Counted from the stretch's first letter, positions 34,220 through 46,403 are shown. The stretch is DNA of 64,000 bases from Stachybotrys elegans (GCA_020746835.1 JAGPNK010000005.1:1860001-1924000), one strand, 5' to 3'. The notes: generated from the letters alone by a model not told the origin. Program-made: numbers and translations.

Positions 34220-37200
34220 ATGTCGGCCGACATTGGCGTTGCCGTTGATTCCTGTATGTCGCATCCTGCTTATCGTGACGTCGTCTCCTTGTGCCTTGGT
34301 GTGTGAGCTTTGCTTGGACCAGGTTGCTGACGTGTATGTGATCAGCGGCTCCGAACCTCAACCTGTCACCCGAAGAGAAACGTGCCTACGGCCAGCTGTT
34401 TCGGCAGGCCGATACCGATCAGGTCGGCGTTGTCACCGGAGAAGTTGCCGTCAAGTTCTTCGAGAAGACGCGTCTCGACTCCCGCATCCTCGGCGAGGTA
34501 GCTACAAGGCCACGCCATCATCCAGCCGACATCGCTGACGAAATCCATAGATATGGCAGATAGCCGACAAGGAAAACCGCGGCTTCCTCACGCCTGCCGG
34601 CTTCGGCATCGTCCTGCGCCTCATCGGACATGCCCAGGCCGGCCGCGAGCCTACTGCTGAGCTTGCCCTCCAGAAAGCTCCTCTTCCTCGTTTCGATGGC
34701 TTTACGCTCTCGCCCAACTCTCCGGCTTCTCCGGCACTGCAAGCTCAAGTGACCGGCGGCGGCATCCGAATCCCACCCCTCACCCCCGATAAGGTGGCCC
34801 AGTATGCGGCTCTATTCGAAAGGCAGCAGCTTCAGGCCAACGTGCTGCCTGGAGAGCAGGCCAGACAGATTTTCGACAAGTCTGGCCTCACAAACGACGT
34901 TCTGGGCAGAATCTGGGAGCTCTCCGACACTGAACAGAGGGGCGCTCTGGTTCAAACCGAGTTCGTCATCGCGATGCACCTTCTTACGTCCATGAAGACC
35001 GGCACTCTGCGAGCTCTGCCCAACGTCCTCCCGGCTGCGCTCTACGAGGCTGCGACGATGCGCGGGGCAATGGCCGCTCCTCGTCAGTCGCCAAACAACA
35101 CCGGCCTATCCGCCATCCCCCGCCAGATGAGCGGCTCGACCCAGCCCCGTACCTCGAGCCCACTCGGACAGGCCCCCATGGCCCCTCAAACCACAGGGCT
35201 TGCGAACGACTGGGCCGTGTCCCCAGCCGACAAGGCCCGATTTGATCAAATATACAACGACTTGGACAAGGCGGGCAAGGGTTTCATCACGGGCGAAGAA
35301 GCGGTCCCCTTCCTGAGCAAATCCGAACTCCCAGAGGACACTCTTGCCCAGATCTGGGACTTTGCCGATTTCTCTAGCCAGGGCCATCTGACGCGCGAGG
35401 GGTTTGCGGTCGCCATGTACCTGATTCGCCAGTTACGAAGCAGCCGTACGACGACCTTGCCAACCGTGCTGCCTCCTAACTTGATCCCCCCAAGCGTCCG
35501 TAGCCAGCAGGCTCGCGCGCAAGCGGCCAACTCGGGCTTTGCCCCTCCTCCAGTGGCGCCGCAGCCACCCCCTCCGGCCCCGAAGTCAGCTCTCGACGAC
35601 TTGTTTGGACTCGAGTCTGGTACACCAAGCCCTGCTCCAGCTCCTGCACAGCCCCTGACACACATGTCGACGGGCGGCTCCAACGCGCACGATCCCTTCG
35701 CAGGCGGCCCCGGTGTTCTTACGCCATCTTCCCCGGTGCGCCCCTCGCCAACTGGCAACACCTTCAAGCCTTTCGTTCCTTCGTCCTCCTTCGGTAGGGG
35801 GCTGACCACGCATACCACTGGCGATCAGGGAGGCGCTTCAGAGGATCTGCTGGCTGACAACGACCCTGAAGCCAGCAAGAAGATCACTGGCGAGACGGCT
35901 GAACTGGCAAACCTTTCCAGTCAAATCGGCTCTCTTTCCAAGCAGACCCAAGACGTTCAAGCGAAGCGAACTGCCACACAGAACGAGCTCAACCAGACCA
36001 ACTCGCAAAAGCAGAACTTTGAGCAGCGCCTCGCCCAGCTTCGAACTCTCTATGAGAAGGAAGCACAAGATACCCATGCCCTGGAGGAGCAGCTGAGGAA
36101 TGCACGAAATGACACCAAGAAGCTGCAGAGCGACTGCATGTCTCTAGAGGGCCAGTACAAGGATATCCGAAACCAGCACCAGCAGGTTCTGGCGGCCCTG
36201 CAGGCAGATCAGCAGGAGAACGCGAAGCTAAGGGAAAGCATCCGTGCTGTCAATGCCGAGATCGCACAACTCAAGCCTCAGATCGAGAAGCTCAAGTCCG
36301 AGGCACGACAGCAGAAGGGCCTTGTCGCCATTAACAAGAAGCAGCTGTCCACCACGGAGGGTGAGCGTGACAAGCACAAGTCGGAAGTCGAGGAGCTGGC
36401 AAAGAGCAACGCAGAGTTGTTTCGACAGGCCAATACCAGCTCTCCCGTGTCTTCTGACCAGGTAGCTAGCCCTGCGGGCTCGACAGCCAGCGGAAACAAC
36501 CCATTCTTCAAGCGCACGGCTAGTACGGATATTCTCGGGGCTTTCGCATCGCCCCCCGCCCGTACTTTTTCGGATAAGTCCTTTGATGATGTTTTTGGAC
36601 CCTCGTTCTCTACGGGATCCGCGCCTACCTCACCGCCTATGCCTCCCTTCAGCCAGCCCGGTAACGAGACACCAGGTGCCGGCGCCGGGGCTTTCTCTAC
36701 CCCTCCGGCAGCGAGCCCAATTCTGAGCCGCCATGCCACCTTGGCTACAGAGCCGACGGGAACCTCTGGTTTCCATTTCTCCGAACCAAGCCACTCTGTC
36801 TCTACTTCTCGCCAGGCCTCTCCTTCTGCTTCTCGCAACCGAGCTGCAGTCAGCAGCGACACCCCTGATACCCTGACGCCGTCTGCAAACCCTCCAGCTT
36901 TCCCAGCTGATGAACACCATGCCAGCGAAGCCAAAGCTACCCCAGGCGCGGGCGATTCTTCGTCACCAGCCGATGGCGCCCAGAAGCACGCCGAGGATCA
37001 GGCTAAGACTGCCGCGCCTCATCCTTTCGGCGAGTCTGGCGTGGACGATGCTAAGGCAAAGGCCGACTTTGAGAATGCCTTTGCTGCGTTCACAACGGGC
37101 AAGAGCCAAGCCAAGTCCCCACGCGAGAATGCTCCCTCGGCTTCGGTATTCAGCTCTGAGTTCCCTCCAATCTCTGAGCTAGAGCGGGACGATGACTCGG

Positions 37201-38085
37201 ACTCTAACAGTGATGGCGGTTTCGACGACAATTTCGCCCCTGCGACCCAAGCCCCGCGGGCTGACGCAAACAATGCTTCTGGAAAGGGGACTGAGAATCT
37301 CCCTGAAGTGCCTGCCAAGGACCCCATCGTGTCGTCCCAGCCATCGGATAGAACCGAACAGTCACCTTTTGCCCCGACTAGTTCTGGGCCAGAGCCGCAA
37401 GGTTCCGCCATAGACGACATCTTTGGCTCAGCTTCATCTGTCAAGCCAGCCACGAGCGTCAGCCAGCCAGCACCTAACCCTCCGGCAAAGAGTGCCCTGG
37501 ATGACTTGGACGACGATTTCGAGGGGCTAGAGGATGCCAAGGAGGGCTCGGCCGACGACGACTTCGCCAACATCTCCAGGTCTGGCCTGGATGACTTCAA
37601 CCCTGTCTTCGACAGCAGTCCTCCCGCGAGCCAGGCAAAGACCGAGTCTACTGCTTTTGGAAATGAGAGCAGCTTTGACTTCATCTCTTCCAACTCTGCC
37701 GCCACGGGCAGTGCCGCACCAACCATCAGCCAACAGAAGACGGCCGAGTCCCATGACTGGGATGCCATCTTCTCTGGCCTCGATACCCCAACCGCCAAGG
37801 CGCCCGAGGCACCTGCTGCCCAAGGGTTGGCTCCTGGGTCGGACGCAGCTGCAGACACGCGTCCCAACATGCCCGGGCGCGCTCTCACCACTGACGGCGA
37901 GCATGATGATCCGATCCTGAAGCAGCTTACTGGCATGGGCTATTCCAGGACCGATGCACTCGCCGCTCTGGAGAAATACGACTATAGCTTGGAACGGGTA
38001 TGTCCTTTCATCCAGACTCAGCTTCTCAAACATTATTTGCTAACACAAGACACAGGCTGCCAACTACTTGGCCAGTCAGTCATGA
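34220..38085 (+). CDS. EDE1: EH-domain endocytic scaffold (Ede1/Eps15 family)
   Basis: Four exons: 34220-34253, 34346-34497, 34551-37997 and 38056-38085, 1220 aa. Three EH domains lie in the first third: about residues 15-105 (crossing two introns, with IWQIADKENRGFL), 135-215 (IWELSDTEQRGAL) and 284-370 (IWDFADFSSQGHL); EH domains bind NPF motifs of early endocytic adaptors. A Pro/Ser linker precedes a coiled coil (about 500-690, Gln/Lys/Glu-rich), then a long acidic, Ser/Asp-rich disordered region with repeated ALDDLF/DDIFG-like motifs. A C-terminal UBA domain (about 1180-1220, ILKQLTGMGYSRTDALAALEKYDYSLER-AANYLASQS) is completed by the 30-nt last exon. This order matches Ede1, which nucleates clathrin-mediated endocytic sites. 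Without the last splice the UBA helix 3 would be lost. Confidence 0.93.
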
Positions 38086-38570
38086 ATGTAAACCAATGTC
38101 AAATCTACCGGCGAATATCTACATTGGCCGTTAACGGCACCATGCATCCTGTTGTTCCCTCGTCACCTGTCGAGGGAAGCAGGCCAAATGACAGGCAAGC
38201 GTCATCTTGCCTGTGGTTTCCAGCGCTTGTAATGTTGTTTCCTGGTTCTTGCACCCCCCTTTCACCCCCGCATCCCCAGCGACGGAATCATCATCGACAC
38301 GAAACCATGCAAAGTTCAAAGCGTGTCTTGAAATCTTGGCTTGTTTGTAATTTTTCTTTTTTCCCCCCCTCCCGTCCTAGTCACCTAGTAATTTAAACTA
38401 CACATGGGCTGAAAAAACAAGTACCAACGCAATCCTATCATCGTGATTATCATCAATTCCATCATCCTGTAGATAGACCAGGTGGGAGGCAACACCACCG
38501 CTGCGCCAGAAACCACGACCACAACCAATTCCTCCCTGTAATCTCCCTGCCCGGATTCTCGTTTTATGAT
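38086..38570. other. Convergent 3' region between Ede1 and Sec6
   Basis: Both flanking genes end here. T-rich and C-rich runs near 38350-38385 and AT-rich stretches fit two 3' UTRs. No gene. Confidence 0.6.
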
Positions 38571-40829
38571 CTATTTAATCTTGCCCATGATCGTCTCGGG
38601 CCCACGAACAACATCCATCTGTGCGGCACGTGCTTTTACGGCATTGAGCATACTCCTGTCAAAGTCGTCACGCGAACGCAGCACCGCCTCGACCCAACTG
38701 ATGTGGACATCCCAGTAGGCACCCTTGAAGTTGGCAAAAGTGTCGGCGACGTTGTCGCGGTCGGCGGTGAGGAGGCCCAGGAAGGACTCGGTGACGCGCC
38801 AGGTCTGCTTGATGGAGGCGGCGATGCCGGGGCTGGAGAGGGCGTCAAAGTACTCGAAGGCGACGGAGATGTCGTTGAAGAGCTTGTCCTGGAAGGGGTC
38901 GTTGCGGCGGAACTTGGCGCCCTTGTTGCGGACCGAGGAGAGGTAGCGGACGAGCAGCTCGTCGGCAAAGATCTCGGCGAATATGTCGACGAGGGAGTGG
39001 TGCAGGACCTGGCGGTAGTCGTTGAGGTACTCCTCGAGGGTGACGACCATCTGCTTCATGGCGGTGCTGGTGTACCACTTGGGGGTGAAGAAGTCGGGCA
39101 TGACGGTCTTGAAGTCGACGGCGAAGATGAGGTGGGCGAACTTGGTGATGCACCAGGTGCTGAAGTCGACGTAGCCGTCGCGCAGCAGGTCCATCTCCTG
39201 GTCGGCGCGCTCGAGGTACTGCGGGGTGACGAGGGGCTCGAACTTGGACCGCAGGCTCGACAGGTAGGCCAGGCGGTTCTCCTCCTCGTTGTCGTCGATG
39301 CAGGCGATCTGGTCGTTGGCCGTGGCGACGAGCCAGTCCTGCAGCGTCTGGAAGCCCTCGAGCTCGGGCACCTTGCCCGTCTCGTAGCGCACCACCTCGT
39401 CCTCGAGCATCTTCTGCCACGTCTGCTGGCGGTCGCGCAGGCGGAGGAACATGGCGTCAATGACACCCTCGACGACGTCGGCGCGCTGCGAGCTGGCGGC
39501 GGCCTCGACCTGCTCGCGGAGCATGCGCCACAGGGCGACGAGGTTCTTGGTCCGGAAGTAGCCGTACTCGTCCTGGTCGAGGTTGGATCCTTCGACGTTG
39601 CGGTCCGCCAGGTCGCGCCGCTCCTGCGCGAAGATGCGGTCGATCCACTCGTCGAGGAACTTGACGATGAGCTGGCGGAAGTCGTTGACGAGCTCCGCCT
39701 CGCGGTTGTCGATGACGTGCGGCACCAGGTCCTCCTGCCGGTAGCCCATCTTGGCCATCTTCTTGTAATACTTTTCAGGGAAGCCGACAATCTCGAGCGT
39801 GTGCGATGAAGAGGCCTCCTGGCCGTCCACCATGCCGATCAGGAAGTCGTGCATCATCTGGTGGTAGATGTCGGCGTAGGCCTTGCCAATCTTCCACTTC
39901 TTGGGCATGAGCGGGGTCATGCCAATCTTGACGGCGTTGAGGTCGTTGAAGTACCACTTCATAATCTTCTCGAGCTTGGACGGGTCGTCGAGGAAGTCCT
40001 CCTTGGCCTGCTCAAACTGCTGCTCCGCGCTGAGCCGAATGGCCTGCAGGAACTTATCCTTGTAGCCTCGGACCTTCTTGGCGCCGTCGGTGATGCTCTG
40101 GAAGCGCGCGGCCATCTCCTTGTGGTCCTTGAGCGCCTCCTGCAGCGCCAGCACGCGCTGGTCGCTCTTCTCCTCGGCCTCTATGACGACGGCGAACCGC
40201 ACCACGAGGCCGTTGTTGTCGTTGATGACTAGGCTGATGAGGTTCAGGGCCAGGAGACCGACGTGCTCGTCGAACCAGTCAATGGTCTCGTCCAGCCTGG
40301 CAAAGTAATCCTCCAAGGTAGTCTCGAGGCCTGGGTCTTCGGCCCTGTGTATCTGCTCCATGGCGTCGTCTCGTATATTCCGCAGCTGCGTGAGCTCGTA
40401 GTGGCACGGCAGCAGGTTAGGCATGTTCTCCTTGTCCTCGTCGTCCTCGCGCAGCATGTTCTCCACGACGGCGAGGCGGTCGTTGAAGGTCTCGAGGTTG
40501 CGGCGCATCGTCTCGACGGCGCCAAAGTTGCGGTGGGCTTGGGACACGAGGTTGATGCTGGCAAAGTCCTTGATCATATTCTGGGATTCGGAGCAGAGCT
40601 TGTCGATCTTCATCATCTCCTCCTTGATGGCTTGGACCGTCTTCTGCCCGTCGCTGAGCCCGTTCATGCCCGACTGCGTCGTCTCGAGCTGCTCGCGGAG
40701 GCCGCTGCGCAGCTGGGCGTCGACGGCCCCCTTCTTGCGTGAAAACTCGAGCTTCAGGGCGGTGATCTTGTCAAGGTCCTCCGGGTGCCGCAGAAGCTCG
40801 GAGAGCTTGGGCGTCGGTCCATCGTCCAT
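38571..40829 (-). CDS. SEC6: Exocyst complex subunit Sec6
   Basis: Single exon, 752 aa from MDDGPTPKLSELLRHPEDLDKI, the usual Sec6 opening; an upstream in-frame ATG (40880) would add 17 acidic residues. Sec6 is one of eight exocyst subunits that tether secretory vesicles to the plasma membrane, and in hyphae it acts at the growing tip. The N-terminal third is coiled-coil-like (EFSRKKGAVDAQLRSGLREQLETTQS..), and the C-terminal two thirds form the helical rods of the exocyst fold. I recognise WYFNDLNAVKIGMTPLMPKKWKI and, near the end, LLTADRDNVADTFANFKGAYWDVHISWVEAVLRSR. Length matches the family (about 750-800 aa). The coding DNA is strikingly GC-rich at third positions. It is head-to-head with the TDG gene. 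Confidence 0.94.
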   Translation of the reverse strand: MDDGPTPKLSELLRHPEDLDKITALKLEFSRKKGAVDAQLRSGLREQLETTQSGMNGLSDGQKTVQAIKEEMMKIDKLCSESQNMIKDFASINLVSQAHRNFGAVETMRRNLETFNDRLAVVENMLREDDEDKENMPNLLPCHYELTQLRNIRDDAMEQIHRAEDPGLETTLEDYFARLDETIDWFDEHVGLLALNLISLVINDNNGLVVRFAVVIEAEEKSDQRVLALQEALKDHKEMAARFQSITDGAKKVRGYKDKFLQAIRLSAEQQFEQAKEDFLDDPSKLEKIMKWYFNDLNAVKIGMTPLMPKKWKIGKAYADIYHQMMHDFLIGMVDGQEASSSHTLEIVGFPEKYYKKMAKMGYRQEDLVPHVIDNREAELVNDFRQLIVKFLDEWIDRIFAQERRDLADRNVEGSNLDQDEYGYFRTKNLVALWRMLREQVEAAASSQRADVVEGVIDAMFLRLRDRQQTWQKMLEDEVVRYETGKVPELEGFQTLQDWLVATANDQIACIDDNEEENRLAYLSSLRSKFEPLVTPQYLERADQEMDLLRDGYVDFSTWCITKFAHLIFAVDFKTVMPDFFTPKWYTSTAMKQMVVTLEEYLNDYRQVLHHSLVDIFAEIFADELLVRYLSSVRNKGAKFRRNDPFQDKLFNDISVAFEYFDALSSPGIAASIKQTWRVTESFLGLLTADRDNVADTFANFKGAYWDVHISWVEAVLRSRDDFDRSMLNAVKARAAQMDVVRGPETIMGKIK

Positions 40830-41284
40830 GGTGGTGGCGGCGTCGTCGTCGTCGAGGTGTCTGGGTTGTGCGCATATCAAACCATGGTGCTATTTGCCGA
40901 AATAGATGTATCGGCGCGCAATTGGTGCGCGCTGCGCTCGTCGGTGCTATTGGCTTGGATCGTTGATGTTGTTTGGCTGTCGAAAGCAATTGAAGGTAAG
41001 TATGCAGTAGGTAGGTATGTATGTGGTTACAGTGGCCACCATTGAAGGCTGGTGGACCCAACGCTTATTCCACTCGCCCCTCCAATAAATCCCATGTTCC
41101 ATCCAAGCTAACTACCTTATAAGTACGGATGCCTACTTGTTAGGTGCACCAGCCACACGGCTAACGTCATGGCTGCCATCTTTTCATGACATCTAGGTGA
41201 TTTGACACCAAGCAGAGTGTCATTTCATAATCCTTCTTATGAATCTTCTTCCCACGCGGGGCAAGACAGACAACCTCAGTCAGC
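40830..41284. promoter_or_regulatory. Divergent promoter of SEC6 and TDG genes
   Basis: 455 bp between two start codons on opposite strands, with no other gene. It contains GTAGGTAGGTATGTATGT near 41009-41026 and a CCTAC/ACCTT-rich middle. No recognised factor site is certain. Confidence 0.55.
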
Positions 41285-42148
41285 ATGGACAATCATCACC
41301 AAGTAGTTGAGGGTGAGGCGGCTGAGATGGATCGAGTCTCGACATTTAAAGGCCAACTCCAACTGGCTGATTTTCTCCATCCTGCTTCAGATGCTCCTGA
41401 GGTACGACGCAGCTCGCGCCTGGCGTCCAGCACCCGATCTTCGACGAGGTCGGATTCTTCTACTCCCCCAGCCGCAAGGGGCAAGAGAAAGCGTACCGCC
41501 TCTGGCTATGCGCCGCCGTCTACCTATGCTCATCTGCCCACCCTACCAGACGCTGTGGCGCCAAACCTTCTGGTTCTCTTCGTCGGGCTCAACCCAGGCA
41601 TCCAGACCGCGAGGACGGGTCATGCGTACGCCCATCCATCCAACTTGTTCTGGAAACTGCTGTACTCTAGCGGAGTCACCCCTCGCCTATGTCGCGCCGA
41701 CGAGGATAGGTCTATGCCCGAGCTGTATTCTCTCGGCTTGACGAATATTGTATCGCGCCCGAGCCGCAACGGATCAGAACTGAGCCGGCAGGAGATGGAC
41801 GATGGGGTTGAGGCCCTGCACGAGAAAGCCAGACGCTGGAGGCCAGAATCCATGTGTATCGTCGGGAAGAGTATCTGGGAGAGCATCTGGCGTGTTCGCC
41901 ATAATCGGAAACCCGTAGGCGCCGCCTTCAAATACGGCTGGCAGGATGAGACAGAGAACATGGGCGTCATACCGGGCGAGTGGCCTGGAGCTAGAGTTTT
42001 TGTTGCCAGCAGTACAAGTGGCCTTGCTGCCACTCTGTCCCCTGCAGAGAAACAGAGAATCTGGGATGAGCTTGGAAAATGGGTGAAGAAGCGACGCATC
42101 GAGCGTCAAGAGGAACGCCATTCAAGTAGACAAGATGCGACGGCCTAG
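41285..42148 (+). CDS. G/T(U) mismatch-specific thymine DNA glycosylase (TDG/Mug family)
   Basis: Single exon, 287 aa. The catalytic fold covers about residues 90-270: motif 1 LLVLFVGLNPGIQTARTGHAYAHPSNLFWKLLYSSG contains GLNPG, whose Asn is the catalytic residue of TDG/Mug, and motif 2 VFVASSTSGLAA is in the position of the NPSGL loop that pushes out the base. TDG/Mug enzymes remove T or U opposite G, from deaminated cytosine, to start base-excision repair. The first 80 residues are basic and Ser/Thr/Arg-rich, probably for DNA sliding and nuclear import; the C-terminal 25 are basic. Length fits fungal TDG (about 280-400). Its stop is 329 bp from the Arp4 stop, tail to tail. Confidence 0.88.
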   Translation: MDNHHQVVEGEAAEMDRVSTFKGQLQLADFLHPASDAPEVRRSSRLASSTRSSTRSDSSTPPAARGKRKRTASGYAPPSTYAHLPTLPDAVAPNLLVLFVGLNPGIQTARTGHAYAHPSNLFWKLLYSSGVTPRLCRADEDRSMPELYSLGLTNIVSRPSRNGSELSRQEMDDGVEALHEKARRWRPESMCIVGKSIWESIWRVRHNRKPVGAAFKYGWQDETENMGVIPGEWPGARVFVASSTSGLAATLSPAEKQRIWDELGKWVKKRRIERQEERHSSRQDATA

Positions 42149-42477
42149 GCCAAACATGCCGCACGCACTGGGTAGGCCCTAGCTTCCAAGCATTTTGCTT
42201 TTAGCATATCAGGCGCTGGCTTCATGTTACGAGACAATTTTGGATACCATTCAGCACATAGGACATCCCCTGGGAGAAACATCTCGATGGTCTCACGTAG
42301 AGTCTTCACATAAAAGAGAAGCTGAGCATGTCATATTTTGATCTAGGCACACTCCTTCTACGCATATCTTTTGAGGGAACATTGATTTCTCTTCCAACTC
42401 CATACGCCTGATACTTGTTGAGGCTGACTCTGCCCTGCACATCAACTGGAGGTTGGCTCCACGCCTGCGTATCTTGT
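42149..42477. other. Convergent 3' region between TDG and ARP4
   Basis: Short gap with no gene; it must contain both terminators. Confidence 0.6.
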
Positions 42478-43949
42478 TTATTTGCAGCGCTTCTCAACGA
42501 CACCGGCACCGTTCTCTTCATACTCCTTTCTAGAGATCCACATCTGGTGGAAGGTACCGAGACTGGCCAGAATGCTTCCACCAATCCATGAGCCGAATCG
42601 CCTCTCGCTCGTCAGACCGGCAGCGTGGAGCTTGACCTTGAGGCCGGGGTACATGGCTGTCAGCTCGTTTTGGAGACGGTCGTTGAAGCCGTTGATGAGA
42701 CTGGTGCTTCCTGTGACGACGACGTTTGCGAGAAGGTTGCCGCGCAGGTCAACGTCGACAGCCCCCAGAGCAGTGCGGATAAGCTCCGGGATGGTCTGCG
42801 CCTTGGTGAGGCGGTCGGACTCGGGGACGGGGTATCCGGCATTCTCATCCCACATGCCCTCGGTGGTGCGGAACCTCTGCTCGCGCCACATCTGGTTGTA
42901 GCCATCCGGCATCTCGAAGACGCGGCCGGGCTGCGACTTGACGTAGTCCTCGTTTCCAGGGCCACTGTAGCGGCCAGGCCCACGCCACACTTCGACCACC
43001 GACTCCTTGAACTCGGTCAGGACACGCTCTTCCTCATATGCACGGAACGAGTCGCTGATCGGGAACGGGTATTTTCGTGGGCGGTACTGGGCCGAAACGC
43101 CGGCATCAACAGGCGTCTTGTTCTCGACCATGAAGGTGGGGATGAGGTCGACCTTGGGCTCTGACGTTTCAAACATGCTTCTGATCTGGGATGACAGCCA
43201 GATTCCGCCCACTGGAGAGCGTTGTATGGAGCGCTTAAGCACCATGCCATCGTGGATGGCTGTGACGGAGGTGTTTGCGCCTCCGATGTCGACAACGAGC
43301 GCGGTGGCCTTGCCGGCCGCAAAGGCCGATAGAACAGGTGTGCGGCTCAGCCAGAAGGCAGGGCAGCCCCAGTTTTCCATGATGATCTCAATGGCCTTTT
43401 CTCGCGACTTCGGTGTGTTCCACGGAGCTTCGGTCATGAGCAATGGGTTCTCCTGCAGTGCCTTCTCCTCGGCCGTCTCGTCGGCTGCCGCAGCACCATC
43501 ATCCATGGCGACGTCGCCTTCACCATCCTGGTCCTTCACGTCGTCGTTCAATCCGTTCCTGATGGGGGACGTGGGCTTGGTGGGCTGCAGGCGCTTTACA
43601 AGCATGTTCTCCCAGATCCTGGGAGCCACATCCCAGTCCTCGACGACACTGTCCTTGTTCATGTAGTTGCGCACTTCGAGATTGGCTCGAGGAATGATGT
43701 ATTCGTCGCCAAAGACGTCGCGTGGTGGGTCGCCAGCTACATGGCCGTAGAAGGACGGGAAGATTGATTTCGGTACGTCTTCGCCTGCGAACCCGGCGCG
43801 AGTGTTGCAATAGCCTGGGTCGAGAACGAGCGCCGAGACCTCATCTGCAACACAGTTAATCCATCAATTTCCACGAGCGCATGGGATATAGTACCTCCGC
43901 CGTAAATATCGGTCGGCTGGACCGACGAAGGGAGGGGTTGCTGAGCCAT
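42478..43949 (-). CDS. ARP4: Actin-related protein Arp4 (NuA4/INO80/SWR1 subunit)
   Basis: Two exons on the minus strand, 43949-43895 and 43844-42478 (50-nt intron, donor GTACTA, acceptor TTGCAG), 473 aa. The joined start (MAQQPLPSSVQPTDIYGG-DEVSALVLDPGYCNTRAGFAGED) is that of fungal Arp4, with actin phosphate-binding loop 1 altered as usual in Arps. Later signatures are ALVVDIGGANTSVTAIHDG (phosphate 2), NVVVTGSTSLINGFNDRL and the end SWIGGSILASLGTFHQMWISRKEYEENG. An acidic insert (about residues 95-125, rich in Asp/Glu/Ala) is an Arp4-type surface loop. Arp4 is shared by NuA4 acetyltransferase and the INO80 and SWR1 remodellers and helps bind nucleosomes. An ACGCGT at 44037 and a CCAAT at 44047 lie about 90-100 bp upstream. 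Confidence 0.93.
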
Positions 43950-44475
43950 TGTGACGAACCGTGCCTTCGTAGATGCGCGAATGAGAAGCTTAGAGAAATG
44001 TGATTGATGGTGTTGGTTCAACAGCAAGGCTCGTCTACGCGTCCGACCAATGGGGATTAGTGTCGCAGTTGCTTCTTCAGCCTCGTGTGTGATGTGGCTG
44101 ACTAACATTCTCCAGGCGCTATATCCCAAATGGGCAAACAGTGGATTCGGTCATCTATCATAAAATAGCTGGATTTTAACATTTTTTCCCTCCTTCTCTC
44201 CTCGATTTCCATATATTGGCTTTGAGAAATCATACCCCATTGTGCGTATTGGTTTCTCAAAGAGCTGCTATGAGAGTAAGTTTGTCCTATTCCATTTACT
44301 TCCCCTCCCTCTCCATATGATGAACCTGCAATCTCGCTTCAGAACCGCTGCGATTGACACGGCTTGCCGTGGGTGATTACTTCTTGCCATATCCTGACCT
44401 CAAGGCCTACCTCTGTTTTTCTCAATTCTTGCCACCTCGTGCCAGCATCGTTCTAACAGGTGGTTTTCAGGCACG
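43950..44475. promoter_or_regulatory. Divergent promoter of ARP4 and mitochondrial LysRS
   Basis: 526 bp between head-to-head genes. ACGCGT at 44037-44042 and CCAAT at 44047-44051 are nearer ARP4; T-rich and TCCCTCC runs near 44180-44320 are nearer the synthetase and may be its leader. A GTAAGT at 44277 raises the possibility of a leader intron before 44476. No other gene. Confidence 0.5.
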
Positions 44476-46403
44476 ATGAGGGCTGCCCTTTGCCTGCGGC
44501 TGGCAGGCCAGTCGGCTTCCAAGCTACCATGCCGCTCAACTCCATCGCTTCGAGATTACCGATCGTTGTCTGCTCAGGCGAGGAGGGCCTCGCTGACGGT
44601 CCAATGCCGCTCGGCTTCGACGGACAGCGTGGCTATCAATCAGAATTCGAGATTTGTTCAAGAGTCACAGGAAGAGAAACTTCACTCCTCGGTCGACCAA
44701 GCCCCCGAGGGAGGCTTGAAGCAGAAGAAGGAATATCGCTCCTCATTCTACCGTCTTCGTGAGGATGAGTTCAAGGAGGATGAGGAGAGTACGGAGCCCT
44801 TGTACAGGGAAAAATACCCTCGTATAAAGTCTTCTCCTGCACGGATGTCGGTTCCCGATTTTCTTGCTGCCTTCAACAAGGCCGCGTTTGAGGAGCCTGT
44901 AGTAATCATGGGTCGAGTGCGTCGGATTCGAAGTTCAGGAAAAGATCTATTGTTCATGGACGTCGTCAACGAGTTCGAGAAAGTTCAGGTGATGATCAGT
45001 AGAAAGAAGTGCTTTTATCAAACCGACTCAGCCGCAAAATGGAGGTTGTTTCGAAAACTGGTCAAGTCTGGTGATCATATCTGTAGGTTCCCTCGTCTCT
45101 GTGCCCGAACTATGATCTGATGAAGAACTCAGCTGTCACTGGTACTGGCACCACGGATCGCAATGGTAAAGCAACCATTCACGCGACGCAACTTCCAGAA
45201 CTTGTCTCTCCGGCACTGGAGCAGATTCCCGAGAAGATAATCGATTCAAAGACGAAAGCTCTGGATCGGCACATTGACCTGCTCGTCAACAAGGAATCCG
45301 TCGACATATTGCGATTGCGCTCGGAGATCTTGAAGCACATGCGCGGACACTTCGAATCCAAGCGTTTTCTTGAATTCCAAACACCAATTCTTGCGCGCAA
45401 CGCCGGAGGTGCCGTCGCTAGGCCTTTTGTCACACAGGCCACTGGCTTCGAGGGCAAAGATATGGCTCTCCGCGTTGCCCCTGAGCTCTGGCTCAAGCGT
45501 TTGGTTGTGGGCGGTGTTGAGAAGGTTTTCGAGATTGGGCCTTCTTTCCGCAATGAAGGGATCGACGCCACACACAATCCAGAGTTCACGTCATGCGAAT
45601 TCTACAGCGCCTATTCCAACCTCTCGGATCTCATCCGCGAGACCGAAGAGCTTCTGCATGGTCTCGCGCAGCGATCCCACGAGCTCATCTCCAACCAGCT
45701 CTCCAGTCTGCCCCAGGTTGATGTTGAAAAGTTTGCGGGCCCTTACAAGCAACTGGAGTTTGTTCCAGCCTTGGAGAAAGCTATTGGAGTACGGCTGCCA
45801 AAACTGTCATCCCCCGATGCGTTGCCTGAGCTTCTCGCTGTTTTGAAGCTGCAAGGCATCCACTTGCCCGGCGAGACACCGACGTCAATGCCCAAGCTCC
45901 TTGACCGACTTGCCGCCTTGTATATTGAGCCAGAGTCGTTCACCCAGCCTCTTTTCATCACGAATCACCCGGTGTGCATGTCTCCGTTGGCCAAGTCCTT
46001 TGTCTGTCCCAAGACACTACAGCTTGTCTCGGCCCGGGCTGAGCTTTTCGTAGGAGGACGAGAGCTTGCCAACATGTACGAAGAGGAGAACAACCCCAAG
46101 GAGCAGGAGCGCAAGCTGGCTGCTCACCGTGCCATGGTAAACCTCCCCAATGGTGGCATCGGGTTCGTCGGGATGGAAAAGCGCGCCAAGGATAGAGCCG
46201 TGGACAATGACGGAGAGGCTGCGCCGCTTGATCAGAGCTTCGTCCGAGCCTTGGATTACGGCTTACCTCCCACGGGCGGGTGGGGTTGCGGCATCGAGCG
46301 GCTTGTCATGCTCTTCTCTGGCAGCGAGCGTATAAGCGACTGTCTTAGTTTCGGCACGCTGCGCAACGTGGTCGGTGTCTCGGATACCGCTGGAGAACAC
46401 TAG
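44476..46403 (+). CDS. MSK1: Mitochondrial lysyl-tRNA synthetase (class II)
   Basis: Two exons, 44476-45082 and 45133-46403 (50-nt intron, donor GTAGGT, acceptor ACTCAG; the splice rebuilds DHI-SVTGTG), 625 aa. The N-terminus is rich in Arg/Ser/Ala without acid residues (MRAALCLRLAGQSASKLPCRSTPSLRDYR), a mitochondrial presequence. The OB-fold anticodon-binding domain covers about 130-240 (VVIMGRVRRIRSSGKDLLFMDV). Class II motif 2 is FEIGPSFRNEGIDATHNPEFTSCEFY and motif 3 GGWGCGIERLVMLFSG. It charges mitochondrial tRNA(Lys). The sequence is the bacterial/mitochondrial LysRS-II type, not the cytosolic one. It faces the ROK1 gene tail to tail, 330 bp apart. Confidence 0.93.
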